A stretch of DNA of 64,000 bases from Streptomyces mangrovi (GTDB lineage: Bacteria; Actinomycetota; Actinomycetes; Streptomycetales; Streptomycetaceae), in assembly GCF_900114215.1 (NCBI RefSeq), contig NZ_FOSG01000002.1, forward strand, positions 124,001 through 188,000. Direction: 5' to 3'. Shown one piece after another: positions 16,308 to 25,519 of this stretch. Both the position numbers and the translations under genes were made by a program. Every line of letters starts with the position of its first letter. The stretch's first letter is position 1. The notes under the pieces are model-generated. The model ran no database searches and was not told the DNA's origin. It saw only the letters and a program-made list of their open reading frames with translations.

Positions 16308-16739
16308 ATGCTGACGCGCATCGACCACATCGGTATCGCCTGTTTCGACCTGGACAAGACGGTGGAGTTCTACCGTGCCACTTACGGCTTCGAGGTGTTC
16401 CACACCGAGGTGAACGAGGAGCAGGGGGTGCGCGAGGCCATGCTGCGGATCAACGGCACGGACGACGGCGGCGCCTCCTACCTCCAGCTCCTGGAACCGA
16501 CCCGCGACGACTCCACGGTGGCCAAGTGGCTGGCGAAGAACGGTGAGGGCGTGCACCACATCGCCTTCGGCACGGCGGACGTCGACGGCGAGGCCGAGGC
16601 GATCCGGAACAAGGGCGTCCGGGTGCTGTACGACGAGCCGCGCACCGGTTCGATGGGGTCGCGGATCACCTTCCTCCACCCCAAGGACTGCCACGGCGTA
16701 CTCACAGAACTGGTCACCTCCGCTTCCTCACACCACTGA
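16308..16739 (+). CDS. mce: Methylmalonyl-CoA epimerase
   Basis: A protein of 143 residues of the glyoxalase/VOC fold, made of two repeats. Metal ligands fit the family: His7 (RIDHIGIAC), Gln in SYLQLLEP, His in GVHHIAFG and Glu near the end (GVLTELV). It interconverts the (2R) and (2S) forms of methylmalonyl-CoA, linking propionyl-CoA carboxylase with the mutase. The location next to thiolase and meaB fits this role. Confidence 0.92.
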   Translation: MLTRIDHIGIACFDLDKTVEFYRATYGFEVFHTEVNEEQGVREAMLRINGTDDGGASYLQLLEPTRDDSTVAKWLAKNGEGVHHIAFGTADVDGEAEAIRNKGVRVLYDEPRTGSMGSRITFLHPKDCHGVLTELVTSASSHH

Positions 16740-16758
16740 CGACCGCTCCCCCGGCCGG

Positions 16759-16764
16759 TAGAGT
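16759..16764 (+). promoter_or_regulatory. Candidate -10 (TAGAGT) upstream of scy
   Basis: TAGAGT lies just after the epimerase gene and 123 bp before the scy GTG, giving a leader of roughly 115 nt. No clear -35 box. Confidence 0.35.
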
Positions 16765-16887
16765 GGCCGTTCGGCCGGGGCTGCGGGCCGGCAGGGGCCC
16801 GTCCCATGTTCCGCCGATGATCTGACACCATTTCTCCGAAGGGTCAGTTCACCTTCACCACGACCAGGGGACGGATGGGACCGCGCA

Positions 16888-19800
16888 GTGCGGGGCTACG
16901 ACCGCTACGAGGCTGACGACCACCTCTCTCAGCTCGAAGCCGAGATGAAGCGGCTGAAGGACGAGCGGGACAAGGCGGTCGACCACGCCGACGACCTCGG
17001 CTACCAGGTCGAAGTGCTGCGCGCCAAGCTGCACGAGGCGCGCCGCGCTCTCGCCGCGCGCCCGGCCGGCTACGACAACCTGTCGCACCAGGCCGAGCAA
17101 CTGCTGCGCAACGCCCAGGCGCAGGCCGAGCAGTTGCGCGCCGACGCCGAGCGCGAGCTGCGCGAGGCCCGGGCCCAGACCCAGCGGATCCTCCAGGAGC
17201 ACGCCGAGCGGCAGGCCCGCATGGAGGCCGAGCTGCACGCCGAGGCGGTCGCCCGCCGCCAGCGGCTGGACGAGGAGCTGGCCGAGCGCCGCGCGACCGT
17301 CGAGTCGCACGTCAACGAGAACGTCGCCTGGGCCGAGCAGCTGCGCGCCCGCAGCGAGTCGCAGGCCCGCCGGCTGACGGACGAGGCACGGGCCGAGGCC
17401 GAGCAGACCCTGGCCGCGGCCCGCGCCGAGGTGCAGCGGCTGACCGAGCAGTCCCGCCAGCGCTTGAACTCGGAGGCGGAGGCCGCCAAGGCCGAGGCCG
17501 AGCAGGTGCTGCGCCGGGCCCGCGCGGACGCCGAACGGCTGCTGAACGCGGCCTCCACCCAGGCGCAGGAGGCCACCGAGCACGCCGAGCGGCTGCGCAC
17601 CTCCACCGCCGCCGAGTCCGAGACCGCCCGCCGCGAGGCCACCACGCTGGCCCGCCAGGCCGAGCAGCGGATGCAGGAGGCCGAGACGGCGCTGCGCGAG
17701 GCCCGCGCCGAGGCCGACCGCGTCCTGACCGAGGCGCGCGAGGCCGCCGCGAAGCGGCTGGCCGACGCCGAGTCGGAGAACGAGCAGCGCGGGCGTACCG
17801 CCAAGGCCGAGATCGCGCGCATGGTCGCCGAGGCCACCAAGGACGCCGAGGCCGCCAAGGCCGAGGCCGAGCAGGTGCGGGCCGACGCCCGTGCCGAGGC
17901 CGAGCGGCTGATCGCCGAGGCCCGCGAGAGCGCCCGCGCCAAGTCGGCGGAGGAGTCGGCCGCCCAGCTCGCCGAGGCCGCGCGTACGGCCGAGGAGGTG
18001 CTCACCAAGGCGTCCGAGGAGGCCAAGGCCACCACCCGGGCCGCCACCGAGGAGGCCGAGCGGCTGCGCGCGGAGGCCGAGGCGGAGGCCGACCGGCTGC
18101 GCGCCGAGGCGCACGATCTGGCCGAGCAGCTCAAGGGCGCGGCCAAGGACGACACCGAGGAGTACCGCGCCAGGACCGTCGAGCTCCAGGAGGACGCGCG
18201 GCGGCTGCGCGGCGAGGCCGAGCAGTTGCGCGCCGACGCGGTCGAGGAGGGCGAGCGGATCCGCGGTGAGGCCCGCCGCGAGGCCGTCCAGCAGATCGAG
18301 GAGGCCGCCAGCCGCGCCGAGGAACTGCTCAGCCAGGCCAAGGCGGACGCCGAGGAGACCCGCGGCGCCGCGGTGACCGAGGGCGAGCGGGTGCGCACCG
18401 AGGCGATCGAGCGGGCCACCGCCCTGCGCCGTCAGGCCGAGGAGGCCCTGGAGCGGGCCCGCGCGGAGGCCGAGGAGCTGCGGACGGCGGCCGAGCAGCA
18501 GGCCGAGCGGGCCCGCGAGGAGGCCGAGCAGGCCGGCCGGCGGCTGCGCGAGGAGGCCGAGGAGGCCGTCGCCGCACGCCGCGCCGAGGCCGACGCGGAG
18601 CTGGAGCGGCTGCGCGAGGAGGCCGAGCAGCGGCTGACCGCCGCCGAGGAGGAGCTGCGCGGGGCCCACGAGGAGGCCGAGCGGCTGCGCGAGGAGACCC
18701 GCGCCGAGACCGAGCGGCTGCGCACGGAGTCGGCACAGCGGCTGCGCGACCTGCGCGAGCAGGCCGAGGAGGAGTCCGAGCGGCTGCGCACCGAGGCGGT
18801 CTCCGACGCCGCGCAGGCCCGCGCCGAGGGCGAGGCCGTGGCGGTGCGGCTGCGCACCGAGGCGGCGACCGAGGCCGAGCGGCTGCGCGCCGAGGCGCAG
18901 GAGACCGCCGACCGGGTGCGGGCGGAGGCGGACGCCGCCGCCGAGCGGATGGGCGCCGAGGCCGCCGAGGCGCTGACCGCCGCCCAGGAGGAGGCCTCCA
19001 GGCGCCGCCGCGAGGCCGAGGAGCTGCTCACCGGCGCCCGCCAGGAGGCGGACCGGGAGCGGGCCCAGGCCCGGGAGCAGAGCGAGGAGTTGCTCGCCTC
19101 GGCCCGCAAGCGGGTCGAGGAGGCGCAGGCGGAGGCCGAGCGGCTGGTGGCCGAGGCCGAGCGGCGGGCCGCCGAACTGGTCTCCGCCGCCGAGCAGAAG
19201 GCCCAGCAGGTGCGCGACTCGGTCGCGGGGCTGCGCCGGCAGGCCGAGGAGGAGATCGCCGGTCTGCGCTCCGCGGCCGAGCATGCCGCGGCCACCCTGC
19301 GCCAGGAGGCGAAGGAGGAGACGGACGCCGCCAAGTCGCTGGCGGAGCGCACCGTCTCGGAGGCGATCGCCGAGGCGGACCGGGTCCGGGCCACCGCCGA
19401 CGAGGAGGCCGAGCGTACGCGCTCGGAGGCCGACCGCGTACGGGACGAGGCCCGTGAGGCGGCGGCGCGCCGGCTGGGCGAGGCGGCCGAGCAGGCCGAC
19501 CGGCTGGTCGCCGAGGCCCGCGAGGAGGCCGTGCGCATCGCGGCGTCCGCCGAGGAGCAGGCGGACACCATGGTGGGCGCCGCCCGAAAGGAGGCCGAGC
19601 GGCTGGTGGCCGGGGCGCGGACCGAGAGCACCTCGCTGGTGGAGAAGTCCCGCAGCGACTCCGACACCATGCTGGAGGAGGCCCGCCGCGACGCGAGCGC
19701 CATCCGGGAGCGGGCCGAGGAGCTGCGCTCGCGTACCGAGGCCGAGGTCGAGGAGCTGCACGAGCGGGCGCGCCGGGAGGCCGCGGAGGCGGTGCGGTCC

Positions 19801-20271
19801 GCCGGCGAGCGTGTTGACAAGCTGGTGAAGGCGGCCGACGAGCAGTTGGCCGAGGCTCAGGAGAAGGCCCGTCAGACCCGCTCGGAGGCCGACTCCGAGG
19901 CGAGCAGGGTCCGTATCGCCGCGGTGCGCAAGGCCGAGGGGCTGCTCAAGGAGGCCGAGCAGAAGAAGGCCGCGATCGTCCGGGAGGCCGAGAAGGTGCT
20001 CGCCGAGGCGGAGGCCGAGGCGAAGCGGACCCTGGAGAAGGGCAAGCGCGAGCTGGATGTGCTGACCCGCCGTCGCGAGGACATCAACGCCGAGATCTCG
20101 CGCGTGCAGGACGTGCTGGAGGCGCTGGAGTCCTTCGAGTCACCCGGAAGGGGCAAGTCCGACAAGGACGGCAAGGGGGGAAAGGGTTCTGACGGAGGAT
20201 CGAACGGAGCGGTCAAGGCCGGTGCGGGAGCGGGGGCGGCGCATGGCGGCGGCAAACAGGGCAAGAACTGA
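16888..20271 (+). CDS. scy: Scy, polarity scaffold coiled-coil protein
   Basis: A protein of 1127 residues, almost entirely coiled coil built from Glu/Ala/Arg repeats (AEAERLRAEA-like units). The N-terminus (VRGYDRYEADDHLSQLEAEM, LGYQVEVLRAKLHEARRALA) matches Scy, and the last 60 residues are a Gly/Lys-rich tail. In S. coelicolor Scy organises the polarisome with DivIVA and FilP and sets the number of tip-growth sites. That protein is, as I recall, about 1300 residues, so this one has fewer repeats. The GTG start is weakly supported by GGATGGGA upstream. filP follows 123 bp downstream. Confidence 0.9.
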   Translation: MRGYDRYEADDHLSQLEAEMKRLKDERDKAVDHADDLGYQVEVLRAKLHEARRALAARPAGYDNLSHQAEQLLRNAQAQAEQLRADAERELREARAQTQRILQEHAERQARMEAELHAEAVARRQRLDEELAERRATVESHVNENVAWAEQLRARSESQARRLTDEARAEAEQTLAAARAEVQRLTEQSRQRLNSEAEAAKAEAEQVLRRARADAERLLNAASTQAQEATEHAERLRTSTAAESETARREATTLARQAEQRMQEAETALREARAEADRVLTEAREAAAKRLADAESENEQRGRTAKAEIARMVAEATKDAEAAKAEAEQVRADARAEAERLIAEARESARAKSAEESAAQLAEAARTAEEVLTKASEEAKATTRAATEEAERLRAEAEAEADRLRAEAHDLAEQLKGAAKDDTEEYRARTVELQEDARRLRGEAEQLRADAVEEGERIRGEARREAVQQIEEAASRAEELLSQAKADAEETRGAAVTEGERVRTEAIERATALRRQAEEALERARAEAEELRTAAEQQAERAREEAEQAGRRLREEAEEAVAARRAEADAELERLREEAEQRLTAAEEELRGAHEEAERLREETRAETERLRTESAQRLRDLREQAEEESERLRTEAVSDAAQARAEGEAVAVRLRTEAATEAERLRAEAQETADRVRAEADAAAERMGAEAAEALTAAQEEASRRRREAEELLTGARQEADRERAQAREQSEELLASARKRVEEAQAEAERLVAEAERRAAELVSAAEQKAQQVRDSVAGLRRQAEEEIAGLRSAAEHAAATLRQEAKEETDAAKSLAERTVSEAIAEADRVRATADEEAERTRSEADRVRDEAREAAARRLGEAAEQADRLVAEAREEAVRIAASAEEQADTMVGAARKEAERLVAGARTESTSLVEKSRSDSDTMLEEARRDASAIRERAEELRSRTEAEVEELHERARREAAEAVRSAGERVDKLVKAADEQLAEAQEKARQTRSEADSEASRVRIAAVRKAEGLLKEAEQKKAAIVREAEKVLAEAEAEAKRTLEKGKRELDVLTRRREDINAEISRVQDVLEALESFESPGRGKSDKDGKGGKGSDGGSNGAVKAGAGAGAAHGGGKQGKN

Positions 20272-20394
20272 GCCACTCGAACGGACGTACATTCTGCATA
20301 TCAAACCGGCATCTTCTCGAAGACACGCCGTTTTCCCCCCTAGGATTCCCTCTATCACTCTCCCGTCCGACCCCGTCTGACCGACAGGAACCCC

Positions 20395-21336
20395 ATGAGC
20401 GACAACACCTCTCCCTTCGGCTTCGAGCTCGTGCGGCGCGGCTACGACCGCGGTCAGGTGGACGACCGCATCGCGAAGCTCGTCGCCGACCGTGACAACG
20501 CACTGGCCCGTATCGCCTCGCTGGAGAAGCGGATCGAGGAGCTGCACCTCGAGACGCAGAACGCACAGGCGCAGATCAACGACTCCGAGCCGTCGTACGC
20601 CGGACTGGGCGCCCGTGTCGAGAAGATCCTCCGTCTCGCCGAGGAGGAGGCCAAGGACCTGCGCGAGGAGGCCCGCCGGGCCGCCGAGCAGCACCGGGAG
20701 CTGGCCGAGTCCGCCGCGCAGCAGGTGCGCAACGATGCCGAGTCGTACGCCTCCGACCGCAAGGCCAAGGCGGAGGACGAGGGAGCCCGGATCGTCGAGA
20801 AGGCCAAGGGCGAGGCCGCCACGCTGCGCGCGGACGCGCAGAAGGACGCCCAGGCCAAGCGCGAGGAGGCCGACGCCCTCTTCGAGGACACCCGGGCCAA
20901 GGCCGCGCAGGCCGCCGCCGACTTCGAGACCAACCTGGCCAAGCGCCGCGAGCAGTCCGAGCGCGACCTGGCCTCCCGTCAGGCCAAGGCCGAGAAGCGG
21001 CTGGCGGAGATCGAGCACCGCGCCGAGCAGCTCCGCCTGGAGGCCGAGAAGCTGCGCACCGACGCCGAGCGCCGCGCCCGCCAGACGGTGGAGACCGCCC
21101 AGCGCCAGGCCGAGGACATCGTGGCCGACGCCAACGCCAAGGCCGACCGCATCCGCAGCGAGTCCGAGCGCGAGCTGGCCGCTCTCACCAACCGCCGCGA
21201 CAGCATCAACGCCCAGCTCACCAACGTCCGCGAGATGCTGGCCACGCTCACCGGCGCGGCCGTCGCCGCGACCGGGCAGCCGAACACCGACAGCGGCGAG
21301 GAGTCGCTGGGCGTTCCCGCCCAGCAGTCGCGCTGA
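20395..21336 (+). CDS. filP: FilP, filament-forming coiled-coil protein
   Basis: A protein of 313 residues. A short N-terminal globular part resembles DivIVA/Scy (FGFELVRRGYDRGQVDDRIA), then a continuous coiled coil (about 30-280) and a short tail. FilP forms intermediate-filament-like networks that stiffen hyphae and interacts with Scy and DivIVA at tips. It begins with an ATG 123 bp after scy, with CGACAGGAA upstream. A terminator at 21391-21424 closes the pair. Confidence 0.93.
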   Translation: MSDNTSPFGFELVRRGYDRGQVDDRIAKLVADRDNALARIASLEKRIEELHLETQNAQAQINDSEPSYAGLGARVEKILRLAEEEAKDLREEARRAAEQHRELAESAAQQVRNDAESYASDRKAKAEDEGARIVEKAKGEAATLRADAQKDAQAKREEADALFEDTRAKAAQAAADFETNLAKRREQSERDLASRQAKAEKRLAEIEHRAEQLRLEAEKLRTDAERRARQTVETAQRQAEDIVADANAKADRIRSESERELAALTNRRDSINAQLTNVREMLATLTGAAVAATGQPNTDSGEESLGVPAQQSR

Positions 21337-21390
21337 GGCTGAGGCTGAGGCCGGACACGGACCGGCAGCGCCTGCAGACGGTGGGACACC

Positions 21391-21424
21391 GCGCCCCGTA
21401 CCGCCCTCGTGCGGTGCGGGGCGC
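21391..21424. terminator. Terminator downstream of filP
   Basis: 14-bp arms (GCGCCCCGTACCGC against GCGGTGCGGGGCGC, one G-T wobble) with a 6-nt loop, 54 bp after the filP stop. The rest of the 244-bp gap to the ABC gene shows no further feature. Confidence 0.65.
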
Positions 21425-21580
21425 CGCCGTCTCCCGCCCCGGATCCCGGGTGCGCCGCACCCCACGCACGCCCCGCAGGAGCCCCGCGGGCGGACGGGAA
21501 CCGAACCCCTCCCGGTAGCCTCCTAGTCCAGACGGGGGCCCAGCGCCCGGACCGCGACGGCCAGCAGGGGCGGAAGAAGC

Positions 21581-22711
21581 ATGATCGAAGCAGTCGGCCT
21601 GACGAAGCGCTACGGCGCGAAGACGGCCGTGTACAACCTCTCCTTCCAGGTGAGGCCGGGGATGGTCACCGGCTTCCTGGGGCCCAACGGCTCGGGGAAG
21701 TCCACCACCATGCGGATGATCCTGGGTCTGGACGCCCCCACCGAGGGGCACGTGACCATCGGCGGCCACACGTACCGCAGGCTCCCCAACGCGCCCCGGC
21801 AGGTGGGTGCCCTGCTGGACGCCAAGGCGGTGCACGGCGGACGCAGCGCCTACAACCACCTGCTCTGCCTGGCGCAGCTCTCCGGCATCCCCGCGCGGCG
21901 CGTGGACGAGGTGCTGGGCGTCGTGGGCCTGCGGGACGTGGCGAAGAAGCGCTCCAAGGGCTTCTCGCTCGGCATGGGCCAGCGGCTGGGCATCGCGGCG
22001 GCGCTGCTGGGCGACCCGCAGGTGCTGCTGTTCGACGAGCCGGTCAACGGCCTGGACCCGGAGGGCATCCTCTGGATCCGCAACCTGATGAAGAGACTGG
22101 CCTCCGAGGGGCGCACGGTCTTCGTCTCCAGCCATCTGATGAGCGAGATGGCCCTGACGGCCGACCATCTGATCGTCATCGGCCGCGGCCAATTGCTCGC
22201 CGACATGTCCGTGAAGGACTTCATCGCGCACAACTCCGCCGAGTTCGCCCGGGTCCGCACCCCGGACGGCGCGCCGGAGCAGCGCGACAAGCTGACCGCC
22301 GCCCTCGCCGAGGCCGGCGGCCACGTCCTGCCGGAGCCGGACGGTGCCCTGCGGGTGTCCGGGCTGCCGCTGCCGCGGATCAGCGACCTGGCGCACGGGG
22401 CGGACGTACGGCTGTGGGAGCTCTCCCCGCACTCGGCCTCCCTGGAGGAGGCGTACATGCGCATGACGCAGGGCGCGGTGGACTACCGGTCCACCGAGGA
22501 CACGCGGGCCGGGCTCCTGGCGCAGCCGCCGGCGGGGCACGCGGGCCCGCCGGCGGGGCACGCGGCGCCGGTGCCGGGGCAGGCCCCCGGGCAGCCCAAC
22601 CCGTACGCGGTACCGCCGCAGCAGGCCTGGCAGCCGCCGCAGCCGCCCGCGGCCGCGCCGGTGCCCGCCCCCGCCGACCCGACCGAGCGTGACAGCGAGG
22701 ACGCCCGATGA
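21581..22711 (+). CDS. ABC transporter ATP-binding protein
   Basis: A protein of 376 residues. The nucleotide domain has Walker A GPNGSGKST (34-42), signature SLGMGQRLGIAAA, Walker B VLLFDEPVNGLDPEG and the switch His in VSSHLMSEM. An extra C-terminal part (about 300-376) rich in Pro, Gln and Ala is typical of Streptomyces DrrA-like ATPases. The ATG is placed after GGGGCGGAAG. The stop overlaps the permease ATG (ATGA), so both subunits are made together. The substrate is unknown; sequence type suggests an exporter. Confidence 0.92.
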   Translation: MIEAVGLTKRYGAKTAVYNLSFQVRPGMVTGFLGPNGSGKSTTMRMILGLDAPTEGHVTIGGHTYRRLPNAPRQVGALLDAKAVHGGRSAYNHLLCLAQLSGIPARRVDEVLGVVGLRDVAKKRSKGFSLGMGQRLGIAAALLGDPQVLLFDEPVNGLDPEGILWIRNLMKRLASEGRTVFVSSHLMSEMALTADHLIVIGRGQLLADMSVKDFIAHNSAEFARVRTPDGAPEQRDKLTAALAEAGGHVLPEPDGALRVSGLPLPRISDLAHGADVRLWELSPHSASLEEAYMRMTQGAVDYRSTEDTRAGLLAQPPAGHAGPPAGHAAPVPGQAPGQPNPYAVPPQQAWQPPQPPAAAPVPAPADPTERDSEDAR

Positions 22712-23664
22712 GCACTCCCCGGCAGAGCCAGGCCGTACCCCCCGTACCCCCCTCGCAGCCGGGTGCCCCCCGGGCCGCGTCGCAGGCGTTCCCCGGACCG
22801 CACCCCGGCGGCCACGGCTACGCCTCGCCGATCCCCGTCCGGCGCACCCATCTCGGGCACGCCGTCGCCTCGGAGTGGACCAAGATCCGCTCGGTGCGCT
22901 CGACGGTGTGGACGCTCGCGGTGATGTTCGTCCTCGTCCTCGGCATCGGCCTCCTCACGGCCTTCGCCCTCGGCAGCCAGGACACCCTGGAGATGCCGGT
23001 GCTGGCCGGGGGTTTCTTCGGCCTGATGCTGGGCCAGCTGTGCGTGATCACGCTCGGAGTACTGGTGATCACCTCCGAGTACAGCACCGGGATGATCCGC
23101 ACCACCCTCACCGCCTGCCCGCAGCGCGGCCGGGTGCTGCTCGCCAAGGCGCTGGTCTTCTTCCTGCTGTCCTTCACGGTGACGCTGGCCGCCTGCACGC
23201 TGACCGCGCTGGTCCAGACGGCGATGATCGAGGGCAAGCCCGTCCCCGAGTACATCGACCCGCGGATGCTCAACGAGGAGACGGCCGCCACCGGGCAGGC
23301 CGTCGCGTCCGCCGGCGAGTGGCTGGGCGCGACGGTCGGCGCCGCGCTCTACGTGGCGCTGCTGGGCCTGCTGTCGCTGGCGGTCGGCACGCTGCTGCGC
23401 AGCACCCCGGGCGCGATCACCACCATGATCGGGCTGGTGCTGCTGCCCTTCATCGTCTCGCTGTTCCTCTTCACCGAGAGCGTGCGGGAGTTCGGCGAGA
23501 AGCTGCGCGAGTACTCGGTGCTCAACGGTCTGTCCTCGCTGTTCCGCATCCCGTTCGAGGGCGGTTCGGCCGACACCGGGTGGCCGCTGCTGTGGCTGCT
23601 GGCGGGCGTCACGCTCGCCGCGCTGATCGGCGCGTACGCCCGCATCTCCACCCGCGACGTCTGA
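22708..23664 (+). CDS. ABC transporter permease (ABC-2 type)
   Basis: A protein of 318 residues. A Pro/Gln-rich cytosolic N-terminus of about 50 residues precedes six hydrophobic segments (for example VWTLAVMFVLVLGIGLLTAF, GLMLGQLCVITLGVLVITSE, ALYVALLGLLSLAVGTLL). The conserved SEWTKIRSVRSTVWTL is common to Streptomyces ABC-2 permeases. It is coupled to the ATPase by ATGA. Confidence 0.9.
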   Translation: MSTPRQSQAVPPVPPSQPGAPRAASQAFPGPHPGGHGYASPIPVRRTHLGHAVASEWTKIRSVRSTVWTLAVMFVLVLGIGLLTAFALGSQDTLEMPVLAGGFFGLMLGQLCVITLGVLVITSEYSTGMIRTTLTACPQRGRVLLAKALVFFLLSFTVTLAACTLTALVQTAMIEGKPVPEYIDPRMLNEETAATGQAVASAGEWLGATVGAALYVALLGLLSLAVGTLLRSTPGAITTMIGLVLLPFIVSLFLFTESVREFGEKLREYSVLNGLSSLFRIPFEGGSADTGWPLLWLLAGVTLAALIGAYARISTRDV

Positions 23665-23686
23665 CGGGCGCCGCCGCCCCGCGGGG

Positions 23687-24022
23687 TCAGTACCTGGGGG
23701 CCTGACGGGACCGCTGGAGCCGCGCGCTCCGGCGGTCCCTGGCGTTCCAGCACGCCCGGTGCCAGTGCCGCCGGTCGTCCACCCGCCCCTCGCGCTGCCA
23801 GGCCACCACGTGCGGCACCCCGGGCGGGATCTCCTGGTCGCAGCCGGGGCAGCGGTAGTGCTTGGCCGCGGACTGTCCGCTGACCTGCCGCACCACCCAC
23901 TCCTCACCGCGCCACTCGTCGGTGTTCTCCATGCCGTAGCGGCCGTCCGCCTCACCGTCGCGGCGGGCGGACCTGCCACCGCCGCGCGGGCGGTTTCGAC
24001 GCGGGGACAACAGGCACCTCAC
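23687..24022 (-). CDS. Small conserved protein with Cys/His zinc-binding motif
   Basis: A protein of 111 residues. A basic N-terminus (SPRRNRPRGGGRSARR) precedes a compact domain with CPGCDQEIPPGVPHVVAW and DRRHWHRACWNARDRR; the two cysteines in CPGC and the later His and Cys look like one zinc site. It is often annotated ATP/GTP-binding protein in Streptomyces, but I see no nucleotide motif. The start is GTG at 24022 or TTG at 24010 (preceded by GAGGTG). It converges on the ABC permease gene. Confidence 0.7.
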   Translation of the reverse strand: MRCLLSPRRNRPRGGGRSARRDGEADGRYGMENTDEWRGEEWVVRQVSGQSAAKHYRCPGCDQEIPPGVPHVVAWQREGRVDDRRHWHRACWNARDRRSARLQRSRQAPRY

Positions 24023-24349
24023 CTGGTCTCGGGGGCCTACGGGGCCCGTCGGCGGACTGCTCCGTCCAGCCTACGCAGGTCGCGGGGGGCCTTGTGCCGC
24101 GCACCCGCGGCGCCTCTCCCCTCGTCCTCCCGTGCGGTCCGAAAAAATTCCCGGCGGATTCCCGGCAGGCCGTGCCCTTGGCACGTGTCAGACGTTGTTG
24201 CCTCAAGGGGACCGTCCGGCGGTCCGTTCGGAGGGCCGCCGCAGACCACCGCGGGCCGTCGCAGGCCGTCACAGGCCGTCGCAGGCCTTCGCGCGGCGGT
24301 GCCGGGAGGGCGCCGGGGCGGTCCCGGTACCGGGCAGGAGGCTGTGGCG
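24023..24349. other. 327-bp intergenic region between divergent genes
   Basis: It separates the zinc-motif gene (minus) from the LLM oxidoreductase (plus). It contains a 10-bp tandem repeat (24254-24293) and the oxidoreductase ribosome site CAGGAGG. No clear promoter boxes and no gene are visible. Confidence 0.5.
24254..24293. repeat. Four tandem 10-bp units (GGCCGTCGCA)
   Basis: GGCCGTCGCA, GGCCGTCACA, GGCCGTCGCA and GGCCTTCGCG follow one another without gaps, 56 bp before the oxidoreductase ATG. The period equals about one helical turn. Confidence 0.75.
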
Positions 24350-25486
24350 ATGCACATCGGGACTTTCGTGCCGGCGGGGCAGTTCCCGGGGCAGGGGCAG
24401 GGAGAGGCGCTCCACCGCGCCCTGCGCTCGGCGGAAGCCGCCGAGCGGGCCGGCCTGGACTCCGTGTGGGTGGCCGAGCACCATTTCGTCCCCTACGGGG
24501 TCTGCCCCTCGGCGATCACCCTGGCCGCGCTGCTGCTGGGGCGCACCCGGCGTATCAGGGTGGGCACGGCCGTGAGCGTGCTCCCCACCGTGCATCCGGT
24601 CGCCCTGGGCGAGCAGACCGCGCTGCTGCACCTCGTCTCCGGCGGCCGGTTCACCCTCGGCGTCGGCCGCGGCGGCCCCTGGGTGGACCTGGAGGTCTTC
24701 GGCGGCGGCGTCGAGGCGTACGAGCGGGGCTTCCCCGAGTCGCTGGACCTGCTGCTGCGCTGGCTGCGCGAGCCGCGCGTCGGCGCGGACGGCGAGCGCT
24801 ACCACTTCCGTGAGGTCCCCGTCGTACCGCGCCCGGACCAGGGCCTCGGCGGGCCGGAGGCGCCGCCCGTGCTGATCGCCTGCACCTCTCCCGCCTCCGT
24901 GCGGCTGGCCGCGGCGCGCGGGCTGCCGATGCTGCTGGGGATGCACTGCGGGGACGAGGAGAAGGCGGACATGGTCGCCCTGTGGCGGCGCGAGGCGCTG
25001 GCGGCGGGAGCGGACCCGGAGGCCGTGGCGGCGGCCGGACACGTGTCTGCCGGGGTGGCGCAGGTGGCCGACACCCGCGAGGAGGCCGTGGAGACGCTCA
25101 CCAAGGCGATGCCCGGCTGGCTGCGGCAGGGGCTGGAGGCCCATACGACCGTGGACGGCCGGGCGCGTTCGATGCGCGACCCGCTCGCCTACACCGAAAT
25201 GCTGTGCTCTCTGCACCCGGTGGGCCCGCCGCGACTGTGCGCGGACCGGCTCGCGGCCACCGCCGAACGGACCGGGATCGGCCGGTTCGCGCTGCTGGCC
25301 GAGGGCTCCGGCGACCTGGCCGCCACCGAACTGAACATCTGGCGGCTGGGCTCCGAGGTGCTGCCGCTCCTCCCCCGAGCAGCGGCAGCTCCCGCGCCGT
25401 CGGACACAACTCCGGACACAACGCCGGAAATAGCGCCGGAAACAACGCCGGACGACGAGGGCGCGGGGACGGGCGCGGCACCCTGA
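24350..25486 (+). CDS. LLM class flavin-dependent oxidoreductase
   Basis: A protein of 378 residues with the luciferase-like TIM barrel: AAERAGLDSVWVAEHHFVPY, RIRVGTAVSVLPTVHPVALG, GRFTLGVGRGGPWVD. These enzymes use reduced FMN or F420; the substrate cannot be read from sequence. The last 45 residues are a Pro/Thr/Ala-rich tail (DTTPDTTPEIAPETTP) outside the fold. ATG at 24350 follows CAGGAGG. Confidence 0.9.
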   Translation: MHIGTFVPAGQFPGQGQGEALHRALRSAEAAERAGLDSVWVAEHHFVPYGVCPSAITLAALLLGRTRRIRVGTAVSVLPTVHPVALGEQTALLHLVSGGRFTLGVGRGGPWVDLEVFGGGVEAYERGFPESLDLLLRWLREPRVGADGERYHFREVPVVPRPDQGLGGPEAPPVLIACTSPASVRLAAARGLPMLLGMHCGDEEKADMVALWRREALAAGADPEAVAAAGHVSAGVAQVADTREEAVETLTKAMPGWLRQGLEAHTTVDGRARSMRDPLAYTEMLCSLHPVGPPRLCADRLAATAERTGIGRFALLAEGSGDLAATELNIWRLGSEVLPLLPRAAAAPAPSDTTPDTTPEIAPETTPDDEGAGTGAAP

Positions 25487-25519
25487 CCGGCCGCCCGCCC
25501 GCTCGCCGTCCGCCCACGA

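Noticed and set aside
16855-19761. Minus-strand open frame of 968 codons opposite scy
   Set aside because: It is the antisense of the repetitive scy gene (Leu/Gly-rich, no start signal).
24254-24293. Possible CRISPR array
   Set aside because: Units are only 10 bp and adjacent without spacers; no cas genes in the window.
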